Assembly (NCBI RefSeq): GCF_004923315.1
Contig: NZ_CP039650.1
Span: 2,381,501 to 2,445,500 of the forward strand
Direction of reading: 5' to 3'
DNA from: Azospirillum sp. TSA2s
GTDB lineage: Bacteria; Pseudomonadota; Alphaproteobacteria; Azospirillales; Azospirillaceae
Length of the DNA: 64,000 nucleotides
Shown here: one piece after another, positions 17,768-28,749 of the stretch
Position numbering within the stretch: the first letter of the stretch is position 1
How the letters are laid out: each line of letters starts with the position of its first letter
Made by a program: the position numbers and the translations under genes
Notes under the pieces: generated by a model
What the model was told of the DNA's origin: nothing
The model's input: the letters and a program-made list of their open reading frames with translations, nothing else
Database searches by the model: none

Positions 17768-18862
17768 ATGGCCGAAGACAGCCCGGTGACCAAGCCGTGC
17801 GTGGCGGACGAAGGGCGGACGGGGCAGGAGGCCTCCGCGGGCGGCGCCCTGCTGCATGGCGGCGACCTGGACGGCGCGCGCGCGGTGTTTCCCGGCGCGC
17901 CGGAGCCGTGGGTCGATCTGTCCACCGGCATCAACCCCTGGCCCTACCCGCTGCCGCCGGTGCGGCCGGATGCCTGGAACCGGCTGCCCGGCCGCGGAGA
18001 GGAGGCCGCGCTGCGGGACGCGGCGGCGGCCTGCTACGGCGCGCCGTCGGCCGAGCTGGTGGCCGCGGCGTCGGGCTCGCAGGCGCTGATCCAATTGCTG
18101 CCCCGGCTGCGCGCGCCGGGGCGCGTCGCCGTCCTGGGGCCGACCTATGCCGAGCACGCGCGCTGCTGGGCGCTGGCCGGCCATGAGGTCCGGATGGTGG
18201 AGGAGGTGGAGGAGGTTGAGGTCCTGGTGATCGTCAACCCCAACAACCCCGACGGCCGGCGCTGGCCCGCCGCCCGGCTGCTGGAGATTGCCGACGCCCA
18301 GGCGGCGCGCGGCGGCTGGCTGGTGGTGGACGAGGCCTTCGCCGACATGCGGCCGGAGGACAGCCTCGCGGCGCATGCCGGCAAGCCGGGGCTGGTGATC
18401 CTGCGGTCCTTCGGCAAGTTCTTCGGGCTTGCGGGGCTGCGGCTGGGCATCGCACTGGCACCGGCCGGGCTGGCGGCGGCGCTGCGCGAGGCCATCGGGC
18501 CCTGGGCGGTGTCGGGACCGGGGTTGGCCATCGCCACGGCGGCGCTGGGCGATCGCCATTGGATCGAGGCGACCAGGCGGCGGCTGGCGGCGGCGGCGGC
18601 GGAACTGGACCGTATGCTGGAGGGGGCCGGCCTGCGGGTGGTCGGCGGGACCGAACTGTTTCGTCTCGTCGAGGACCCTCGGGCACCGGCGCTCTATCGT
18701 GCCTTGGGGGAAGCCGGGATTCTCGTGCGCCGATTCGAAGGCCGGGCGGACTGGCTGCGCTTCGGGTTGCCGGACACCGCTGAAGATTGGCAGCGGCTTG
18801 GTGTCGCATTGGCTGTGGAAAGACGCCGGGCACTGCAACCGCGTGAAACGTCAGCGTCTTGA
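17768..18862 (+). CDS. cobC: threonine-phosphate decarboxylase (CobC)
   Basis: This 364-residue aminotransferase-fold PLP enzyme supplies (R)-1-amino-2-propanol phosphate, the linker that CobD attaches to the corrin ring. Visible motifs are the N-terminal HGGDLDGAR with DLSTGINPWPYP, the VNPNNPDGR substrate loop and the PLP lysine in RSFGKFFGLAGLRLG. The ATG follows GAGGAAGAGG. The divergent pairing with cobD supports the assignment. No cobalamin riboswitch fits in the short space between them. Confidence 0.93.
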   Translation: MAEDSPVTKPCVADEGRTGQEASAGGALLHGGDLDGARAVFPGAPEPWVDLSTGINPWPYPLPPVRPDAWNRLPGRGEEAALRDAAAACYGAPSAELVAAASGSQALIQLLPRLRAPGRVAVLGPTYAEHARCWALAGHEVRMVEEVEEVEVLVIVNPNNPDGRRWPAARLLEIADAQAARGGWLVVDEAFADMRPEDSLAAHAGKPGLVILRSFGKFFGLAGLRLGIALAPAGLAAALREAIGPWAVSGPGLAIATAALGDRHWIEATRRRLAAAAAELDRMLEGAGLRVVGGTELFRLVEDPRAPALYRALGEAGILVRRFEGRADWLRFGLPDTAEDWQRLGVALAVERRRALQPRETSAS

Positions 18863-18980
18863 ACAATCGGCGAAAATTTTATATACTCAACCGTTTTTAG
18901 AAATCCGGCCGTCACACTTCGACCCTGTCGGAAATCGCCGGCGTTGCGGGGATATAAAATTCTATGAAACACTCTCGGCC

Positions 18981-20393
18981 ATGCCGGTATCGGGTTGCAT
19001 GGTGATGATCTCGGGCCGTGGTGTGGATGACGGGCGCGATACCGCGTTTTCAGTCTTCGACCGTCTGCCGGTCGGGGTTTGCCTCGTCACGGCATCAGGG
19101 ATCATCCACCACGCGAATCCAGCCCTGCATGACCTGCTGGGTTGCGAGGCGGGCGGCCTGCCGGGCCGGAGTCTGTGCGAATTTGAACTCGACCATAGTG
19201 GCTCCGGCAGCTGGGCGCAGGCTTCGGGTGATGCGCAGCGCGCCCTGCGGAACGATGGTTCCACACGCTGGGTGACGGTGGCTGAAAGTCCGTGGATTGG
19301 CAAAGCGGACGGCAAAACCGGCATCAGCCGGCTGCTGACCGTTACAGACGTCGATTCGATTTTTCGGCAGGCCGGCGATCCGCGCGATGCGGAAGCGCCT
19401 GCCGCGATATCGGCGGTCGACGCTCTGCTGTACGAGGCGCCGATCGGTACGGCCGAAGGTGCGACGCGGACGGTCAGTCTGACCAAAACCGCCGTCCACG
19501 AGCTGACCGAATCGCGCCCGAACGAGGAGCGGCTGGAGGCCATCCTCGAACAGAGTCCGATCGGCGTTTCTGTATCCCGGCGCGATGACGGCCGGATCAT
19601 CTTCGTCAACACCCGCTTCGCCGAACTGATCGGCCTGCCGCGTGAAAAACTGATCGGCAGCCGCGCCCGCGACTATTACCTGGACAGCCACCAGCGCCTG
19701 CGCGTGTTGGAACGGCTGCGCGGCGGCAGCGGCGTCACCAATATGGAGGTCCAGTTCAAGCGGGCCGACGGCTCGCCCTTCTGGACTCTGTTCACGGTGA
19801 ATCAGGCGGTGATCCAGGGCATGGCGGTCAATCTCGCCTGGATCTACGACTACACCGAGCGTCGCAGCATGGAAGAGGCGTTGCGCGACATGGCGTCGCG
19901 CGATCCGCTGACCGGCATTTACAACCGTCGCTCCTTCATGGACATGGCGCGCGCCCAACTGGCCCGCGCCCACCGGTTCCACGAGCCGCTGTCCGTCTTC
20001 GTCCTTGACGTCGACCATTTCAAGCGCATCAACGACACCTTCGGCCATGCCACCGGCGACGACGCGCTGCGCATGGTGGCGGCCGGCTGTCAGGCGATTC
20101 TTCGGGAATACGACATTCTCGGCCGGCTGGGCGGGGAGGAGTTCGTAGTAGTCCTGCCCGGTGCGACCGCCGACGAGAGCCGCGTGGTGGCCGAACGGGT
20201 GCGCCGCCATCTGGCCCGCATGCCGATCGAGGCGACCGACGGCACCTTCCGCCTGACCGCGAGCATCGGCATCGCCGGACTGGAGGGGGCGACCGACACG
20301 TTGGAGCGGGCGATCCACCGTGCCGACCTCGCGCTCTATCGGGCGAAGCACCTCGGCCGCAACCGCGTCGCGGTGTTCGAGCCGGGAATGTAG
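18981..20393 (+). CDS. PAS-PAS diguanylate cyclase
   Basis: This protein of about 470 residues should make c-di-GMP. The first PAS-like domain covers FDRLPVGVCLVTASGIIHHAN onward, the second covers ILEQSPIGVSVSRRDDGRIIF to YDYTERRSMEEA, and the C-terminal GGDEF domain has the active form GGEEF. The inhibitory I-site RxxD is present as REYD five residues before it. No membrane segment is seen, so the enzyme is cytoplasmic and the PAS domains would sense an internal signal. The long upstream frame overlaps cobC and is rejected. The exact start is uncertain, with ATG codons at 18981 and 18999 and no clear ribosome-binding site. Confidence 0.88.
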   Translation: MPVSGCMVMISGRGVDDGRDTAFSVFDRLPVGVCLVTASGIIHHANPALHDLLGCEAGGLPGRSLCEFELDHSGSGSWAQASGDAQRALRNDGSTRWVTVAESPWIGKADGKTGISRLLTVTDVDSIFRQAGDPRDAEAPAAISAVDALLYEAPIGTAEGATRTVSLTKTAVHELTESRPNEERLEAILEQSPIGVSVSRRDDGRIIFVNTRFAELIGLPREKLIGSRARDYYLDSHQRLRVLERLRGGSGVTNMEVQFKRADGSPFWTLFTVNQAVIQGMAVNLAWIYDYTERRSMEEALRDMASRDPLTGIYNRRSFMDMARAQLARAHRFHEPLSVFVLDVDHFKRINDTFGHATGDDALRMVAAGCQAILREYDILGRLGGEEFVVVLPGATADESRVVAERVRRHLARMPIEATDGTFRLTASIGIAGLEGATDTLERAIHRADLALYRAKHLGRNRVAVFEPGM

Positions 20394-20438
20394 GTCGGCA
20401 GGGTTTCAAGGGTGGATCGGGCAACGGTGGATCGGGTG

Positions 20439-20744
20439 ATGGACTACACGGTGCGCGACAGCGGCGGCGTGCGCGAACTGGAGCTGCGCGGGCAGATGAC
20501 GTTCGAGGCCGACGCCGGGTTCCGGGAGATCCTGGCGGAGTGGGAGAAGGGCGGCATTGCGGAGTGCGTGCTGAACCTGTCGGCCGTCGAGTATATGGAC
20601 TCCGCCGGGCTGGGGCTGCTGGTCCTGGCGAAGAATGCGGCCAAGCGGACGGGCGTCGTCTTCCGCATCAGGCATCCGCGCGGTCAGGTCCGCGAGCTGA
20701 TCGAGATCTCGGAGTTCCACACCATCATTCCCTGCGAGTTCTAG
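20439..20744 (+). CDS. STAS-domain anti-sigma factor antagonist
   Basis: This 101-residue single STAS domain has the core NLSAVEYMDSAGLGLLVLAKNAA. The Ser in MDSAGLG is the residue normally phosphorylated by a partner serine kinase. The start could be the GTG at 20412, but the ATG at 20439 (MDYTVRDSGG) fits the usual family N terminus and length. It is followed after 3 nt by a SpoIIE-type phosphatase that probably dephosphorylates it, and the opposite-strand receiver-HATPase protein is a likely kinase. Together they look like a partner-switching module. Confidence 0.9.
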   Translation: MDYTVRDSGGVRELELRGQMTFEADAGFREILAEWEKGGIAECVLNLSAVEYMDSAGLGLLVLAKNAAKRTGVVFRIRHPRGQVRELIEISEFHTIIPCEF

Positions 20745-20747
20745 CCG

Positions 20748-21938
20748 GTGAGCGGCAGCCCGCTGGTCGTGATCGGCCATCCGCGTCTCCCGGCGGCGGG
20801 GCCGTTGCGCAGTGTGTTGGGCCGGCTGGGGGTTCGAAACATCATGGTGGTCGATGGCGACGGGCTGGCCGGGGCGTTGGCGGCCGGGACGCCGCAGATG
20901 CTTCTTCTGCATGCCGGCCTGCCGGGATTCGGGCCGGAGCTGCTGGCGGGGCTGCGGACGGAGGCTCATCTGCGCGACCTTCCGATCCTCGTGCTCGGCC
21001 GCTTCCCCGGCGGGCGGGAGCGTGCGGAACTGCTGCGCGCCGGTGCGACCGATCTGCTGGTGCGCCCGCTGACCCTGGCGGAGCTGTCGGCCCGCCTGTC
21101 GCTGCATCTGGAAAACCGCCGGCTCGACCGCTCGCTGCAGGAGGTGATCCGCAGCCTGCGCAACCACCACAGCGACGCCGTGCAGCGGATGGCGCTGGCG
21201 CGCGACATGCAGTTGGACCTTTTGCCCGATGTCACGCTCTGCCGGTCGCTGGAGCGGCGCTATGGCATCGCGCTGGACAGCCATTTCGAATCCAGTTCGG
21301 AGCTCGGCGGCGACCTGTGGGGCGCACGGCCAATCGACGACCGGCGCTTTGCGCTGTTCCTGTGCGATTTCACCGGCCATGGGGTGGCGGCGGCACTGAA
21401 CACCTTCCGGCTGCATGCGCTGCTCGCCCGCAGCGATTTGCCTGCCGACGATCCGGCCGAAGCGCTGCGGGTGCTGAACGGCCTGCTGGTTGGACTGCTG
21501 CCGGAGACGCAATTCGCTGCGATGATCTATGCCGTGGTGGATGTCGCCACCGACCGGCTGGTCTACGCCACGGCCGGCGCGCCGAAGCCGCTGGTCCGCC
21601 GCCCCGATGGTGAGCTGGAAATCGGTTCGAGCTGCGGCCTGCCGCTGGGCGTCGCGGCCGAGGCGCGCTACCGCAACCAATGCCTGGACTTCCCGCCGGG
21701 CTCCGCCCTGGTCCTGTTCAGCGATGCCTTGTACGAGGCGCGCGGATGGGACGGGCAGATGTTCGGCTATGGCGGCGTGACCGATCTGGTGCGCGGCCTG
21801 GGGGATGGCGGCGCGCCGGACCGGCCGCTGCGTTGCCTGCTCGACCGCTATTTCGCGGCGATGCCGCGGCTGCTGGCCGACGACCTGACGGTGCTGTGGG
21901 TCAGTCGGACAGGCCGTCCGGCGTCCGGTCCAGATTGA
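20748..21938 (+). CDS. SpoIIE/PP2C-type phosphatase with degenerate receiver domain
   Basis: This 396-residue protein starts with GTG 3 nt after the STAS gene. Residues 1-120 have a receiver-like fold, but the phosphorylation site is lost. The usual acidic pair is absent (PLVVIGHPR), the acceptor position reads LLLHAGLPG instead of LLLD, and the conserved Lys is Arg (LLVRPLT). Residues about 160-385 are a PPM/SpoIIE phosphatase with metal-binding acidic residues in SELGGDLWG, CDFTGHGVAAAL and ADDLTVLW. It should remove phosphate from the adjacent STAS protein. The 3' end overlaps the next gene tail-to-tail by 38 nt. Confidence 0.9.
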   Translation: MSGSPLVVIGHPRLPAAGPLRSVLGRLGVRNIMVVDGDGLAGALAAGTPQMLLLHAGLPGFGPELLAGLRTEAHLRDLPILVLGRFPGGRERAELLRAGATDLLVRPLTLAELSARLSLHLENRRLDRSLQEVIRSLRNHHSDAVQRMALARDMQLDLLPDVTLCRSLERRYGIALDSHFESSSELGGDLWGARPIDDRRFALFLCDFTGHGVAAALNTFRLHALLARSDLPADDPAEALRVLNGLLVGLLPETQFAAMIYAVVDVATDRLVYATAGAPKPLVRRPDGELEIGSSCGLPLGVAAEARYRNQCLDFPPGSALVLFSDALYEARGWDGQMFGYGGVTDLVRGLGDGGAPDRPLRCLLDRYFAAMPRLLADDLTVLWVSRTGRPASGPD

Positions 21939-22821
21939 CGATGCCGACCACCCGGTTGCCGTTGCCGACATAGGTCAGCTGGTCGAATCCGACCATGCGG
22001 GCCAGCGCGATTCCGCGGCCATGGGTGGCGTTGGACTGGGAGGCATCGACCGACAGGTAGCGGTTGAAGTCGAAACCCGCCCCCATGTCGGTCACGGTGA
22101 AGATCACGCGGCTGTCGCTGCGCTCCACATGGAGGGTGGCGTATTTGTCGCGATGCTCGGCCGAGGCCAGCCTCGCCTCGATCTCGCGCGCCAGCATGCC
22201 GCTGGCCTTCAGCCGGCCCTTCGCCTCGAAGCCGATGCCGAGGTTGCCGTGCTCCACCGCATTCACCAGGATCTCCGACAGCCCGAAGGTCAGGCTGTGG
22301 GCGGTGGCGGCGACGGATGACAGGGTGATGGCGAGATTCTGCGCCTCCTGCAGGGTGCGGAAGCGGAAACGCCCGTCGCGCAGCAGGCCGATGGCGTTGG
22401 AGCGGGAGCGCAGGTCGCCCTGCAGGCTCCGCATCCGCCCGGTGGTCTCCTCCGCGGCACGGACGACGGAGCGCAGCAGCGCACCGTCATAGGGCTTGAG
22501 GAGGTAGTAGAACACGCCGGCGCGGATGGCGGCCGCGATCTCCGAACTGCTGTCGGAGATGGTCTGGACGATGACGGGGATGTCGGCCAGATGCGGCTCG
22601 CGCTTCATCCACTCGTACAGTTCCAGCCCGTCGCCGTCTGCGAGCCGCCGGTCGAGCAGGACGACATGGATCGCCGACCCGCTGGCCGACAGGATTTCCC
22701 ACGCCTGCGCCTTGGTCTCGGCCTCCAGCGTGCGGTAACCGATGCGGGAGAGGTAGCCGGCAACGATGGCGCGGGTCATTTCCTCGTCATCGACGACCAG
22801 AGCGGTGACGGCATCGGCCAT
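21901..22821 (-). CDS. receiver plus HATPase anti-sigma-factor-like protein
   Basis: This 306-residue protein has an intact receiver (VVDDEE, acceptor Asp in LLDRRLADGDG, Lys in LLKPYDGAL) and, from about residue 165, an ATPase domain of the RsbW-like serine-kinase type (SEILVNAVEHGNLGIG, VTDMGAGFDFN, HGRGIALARM). It likely phosphorylates or sequesters a STAS protein under control of receiver phosphorylation. It is encoded opposite the phosphatase with overlapping 3' ends, and its likely partners are the STAS and SpoIIE proteins. No cognate sigma factor is visible in the window. Confidence 0.88.
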   Translation of the reverse strand: MADAVTALVVDDEEMTRAIVAGYLSRIGYRTLEAETKAQAWEILSASGSAIHVVLLDRRLADGDGLELYEWMKREPHLADIPVIVQTISDSSSEIAAAIRAGVFYYLLKPYDGALLRSVVRAAEETTGRMRSLQGDLRSRSNAIGLLRDGRFRFRTLQEAQNLAITLSSVAATAHSLTFGLSEILVNAVEHGNLGIGFEAKGRLKASGMLAREIEARLASAEHRDKYATLHVERSDSRVIFTVTDMGAGFDFNRYLSVDASQSNATHGRGIALARMVGFDQLTYVGNGNRVVGIVNLDRTPDGLSD

Positions 22822-22953
22822 GGTCGGCGTCTACTCCAACGGTTCGGGGAGCGGGATCGGGAAATCCGCGGCATTTTACTGAAACTGACCCTATTGCACA
22901 ATCACCGGCGGCACTGCGTCGCAGCATGGCGGGCCGGCGACCCGCTCAGCGGT

Positions 22954-26307
<3,354 letters not shown>

Positions 26308-26794
26308 CGACTGAACCGTGCGGGTGGTCGATACCTCCAGCGCCGCGGCGAGGCTGGACAGGCTGGCCTCCGCCGAATCGAGTGCGGCCTGCCTTGCGGC
26401 GATCAGCTGCTGTCCCTGGTTTATCAGCAGGGCGAAGACCGCCAGAAGGGCGAAGGCGATGACGCCGCCCCGCTTTTCGAAGAGACCTTTCAGGTCCGCT
26501 TTGGCTGGGGACAGGGACAGGGACAGGACTGCGTTCCGGACGGTCAGATGTGGTCGAGCGACCCGGCAGGTTTCGCGGACCCGACGCGCAACCGCCTTCG
26601 GATTGCAGTCGAATCAAGGCGCTGGACGTCGGCCGTGGTCGAAGTTTGCGTCCGGGATAATAGCAGGAACGGGTGGCGGAGGCCAAGCACTCGCTGCTGT
26701 CCATGCTCGTGTTATGCTAAGATATCAGCGGCGCTTCGCCGATTTGTGTTTGGGGCGTGAAGAACTGGGGCGGTTGGTTAACGAAAGGTGTGAC
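26308..26794. other. upstream extension of the hybrid kinase frame and divergent control region
   Basis: On the minus strand the kinase frame continues without stop from 26307 to a TGA at 26614-26616. It reads KRGGVIAFALLAVFALLI followed by a helical lead into TTRTVQSVDV, as expected for the first membrane helix and membrane-proximal part of a dCache kinase. No ATG, GTG or TTG occurs in this stretch. CTG codons do (for example at 26491-26493), and a CTGTCC unit is repeated three times at 26509-26526. The remaining bases to 26794 separate this gene from the divergent binding-protein gene and should hold both promoters. Confidence 0.55.
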
Positions 26795-27604
26795 ATGGCG
26801 ACGCGGGTCCTCTGGGCAATCGGCTCGGCAATTCTGTCGGTTTTATCGGTTTCCATCGCTGAACCGGCTATGGCAGCCGATGGGAAACTTCAGAAAATTG
26901 CAGAGCAGAAGCAACTTCGTGTCTGCTCCTGGCCCGATTACTATGCAATCTCGTTCCGTAATCCGCGCACCGGCGCGTTGGAAGGGTTGGATGCGGAACT
27001 GGCGCAGGCCTTCGCCGACGATCTGGGTGTGCGGCTGGCCGTGGTGGAGAGCAGCTTTCCCCGCTTCATCGACGATCTGCTGGCCGATCGCTGCGACATC
27101 GGCATGTTCGCCATCGGCGCCACCCCGGCGCGGGCGCAGCGCGTCGCCTTCAGCCAGCCCTATCTGCGCAGCGGCATCTATGCGGTGACCACCCAGACGA
27201 ACGACGGCATCCAGCGGTGGGAGGACCTCGACCGAGCCGGCAACGTCGTGGCGGTGCAGAAGGACACCTACATGGACGGCTATGCGCGCTCGGCCATGAA
27301 AGCCGCGCGCATCGTCGCCGTCACCCGTCCGCAGGAGCGCGAGGAGGAGGTGCAGTCCGGCCGCGCCGACGCCTTCCTGACCGACTATCCCTATGGGCAG
27401 CGCATGCTGGCCTTCCACCCCTGGGCGCGGCTGATCGTGCCGGACGTGCCGGTACAGCCGACCCCCTATGCCTATGCGGTGGCGCCGGGCGATCCGGCGT
27501 GGCTGGAGCGGGTCAACGCCTTCGTTGCCGCGATCAAGACCGACGGCCGGCTGGAGACCGTCGCCGCCCGCTACAAGCTGACCCCCATCGTGGCGCGGGA
27601 CTGA
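26795..27604 (+). CDS. periplasmic substrate-binding protein, amino-acid (SBP_bac_3) type
   Basis: This 269-residue protein has a Sec signal peptide (MATRVLWAIG, then a hydrophobic core, cleavage near AMAADG). The mature part reads LRVCSWPDYYAISFRNPRTG, LEGLDAELAQAFADDLG and RCDIGMFAIGATPARAQRV, typical of the polar amino-acid binding family. No permease or ATPase is nearby, so it may be an orphan receptor, perhaps delivering a ligand to the divergently encoded dCache kinase. The ATG at 26795 follows GAAAGGTG. Confidence 0.87.
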   Translation: MATRVLWAIGSAILSVLSVSIAEPAMAADGKLQKIAEQKQLRVCSWPDYYAISFRNPRTGALEGLDAELAQAFADDLGVRLAVVESSFPRFIDDLLADRCDIGMFAIGATPARAQRVAFSQPYLRSGIYAVTTQTNDGIQRWEDLDRAGNVVAVQKDTYMDGYARSAMKAARIVAVTRPQEREEEVQSGRADAFLTDYPYGQRMLAFHPWARLIVPDVPVQPTPYAYAVAPGDPAWLERVNAFVAAIKTDGRLETVAARYKLTPIVARD

Positions 27605-27686
27605 GTCGCGCGCCAAGAATGCGACCACGGGACAAATCCGTATTAGGATCGGTGGCGTCTTCCAGCAGTCAGCAGGGAAATCGTCG

Positions 27687-28328
27687 ATGATCCTGATCGG
27701 ACAGTATGACTCGCCCTTCGTGCGTCGTGTCGCCGTGGCCCTGCGCCTCTACGGCATGGCTTACGAGCACCGGCCCTGGTCGGTCTTTTCCGACGCGGCG
27801 GAGGTCGCGCGCTTCAACCCGCTGAAACGCGTGCCGACCCTGGTGCTGGACGATCTTATGCGGGAGGATGGCGAGGTGCTGATCGAAAGCGGCGCCATCC
27901 TCGATCATCTGGACGAGGTCGCCGGGCCGGAGCGTGCATTGATTGCCCGCCAGGGTGCGGACCGCCGCCGGGCGCTGAAGCTCTGCGCGCTTTCCACCGG
28001 CTTCGCCGACAAGGCGGTGAGCCTCGTCTATGAACGGGTGCTGCACAAGGTGCGGTCGGACCTGTGGGTGGAACGCTGCACCGGCCAGATCGGCGCGGTC
28101 CTGGATGTGCTGGAGGCCGATCGCGCCGCCGCGTCCGGCCCCTGGTGGTTCGGTGAGCGGATCAATCACGCCGACATCGCCGCCGCCTGCGCCCTGCGCT
28201 TCGTCGGCGAGGCCCATCCGCAGGTTTTCGACCGCTCCCGCTGGCCGGCGCTCGCCGCCCATTCCGACGCCTGCGAGGCGATGGCGGAGTTCCAGGCGGT
28301 GGTGCAGCCCTTTTCGGTGAGCGCCTGA
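27687..28328 (+). CDS. glutathione S-transferase family protein
   Basis: This 213-residue cytoplasmic protein has an N-terminal thioredoxin fold (MILIGQYDSPFVRRVAVALRLYG, then KRVPTLVLDD and the Glu-Ser pair in LIESGAILDHLDE that binds glutathione) and an all-helical C-terminal domain with GERINHADIAAACALRF. The substrate is unknown. The ATG at 27687 is the first residue of the family pattern. Confidence 0.9.
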   Translation: MILIGQYDSPFVRRVAVALRLYGMAYEHRPWSVFSDAAEVARFNPLKRVPTLVLDDLMREDGEVLIESGAILDHLDEVAGPERALIARQGADRRRALKLCALSTGFADKAVSLVYERVLHKVRSDLWVERCTGQIGAVLDVLEADRAAASGPWWFGERINHADIAAACALRFVGEAHPQVFDRSRWPALAAHSDACEAMAEFQAVVQPFSVSA

Positions 28329-28390
28329 AGCGGTGCCCCCTCCCGGTCCCTGCGTCGGCAGCGGACCGGAGGGGGACCCGTCGCTTCACC

Positions 28391-28717
28391 TTACCGGTGC
28401 CCGCTGATCTCTGCATGCAGCGGCTTGGTGTCCTCGAACGTCTTCTGCTGTTCGGGGGTGGCTTCCTTCTGGTGCTTCTGCTTCCATTCGGAATAGGGCA
28501 TGCCATAGACGGCGATGCGGGCCTCCTCGTCGGATAGCTCGACACCGCGTTCCTTGGCCGCCGCCGCGTACCATTTGGACAGGCAGTTGCGGCAGAAGCC
28601 GGCGAGATTCATCAGGTCGATGTTCTGCACGTCGGTGCGCTTGCGCAGATGCTCGACCAGTCCGCGGAAGGCGGCGGCTTCCAGTTCGATGCGGGTCTGG
28701 TGGTCCAGATCGGCCAT
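28391..28717 (-). CDS. DUF1244 family protein
   Basis: This 108-residue protein is recognised by its core FRGLVEHLRKRTDVQNIDLM, LAGFCRNCLSKWYAAAAKE and YGMPYSEWKQKHQKEATPEQ. The family is common in alpha- and gammaproteobacteria, and I know no function. The CRNC pair of cysteines could bind metal. It is third in a minus-strand operon after tusA and the DUF2478/DUF364 fusion (32-nt gap), with GGAGGAG ahead of the ATG. Confidence 0.88.
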   Translation of the reverse strand: MADLDHQTRIELEAAAFRGLVEHLRKRTDVQNIDLMNLAGFCRNCLSKWYAAAAKERGVELSDEEARIAVYGMPYSEWKQKHQKEATPEQQKTFEDTKPLHAEISGHR

Positions 28718-28749
28718 GGGGTCTCAACTCCTCCGGTGTTCTTGTTCGG

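Noticed and set aside
17699..18838. N-terminal extension of the cobD frame to a 700-residue protein
   Set aside because: The extension is the reverse complement of cobC, which has complete PLP-enzyme motifs. The GTG at 17698 gives normal CobD length.
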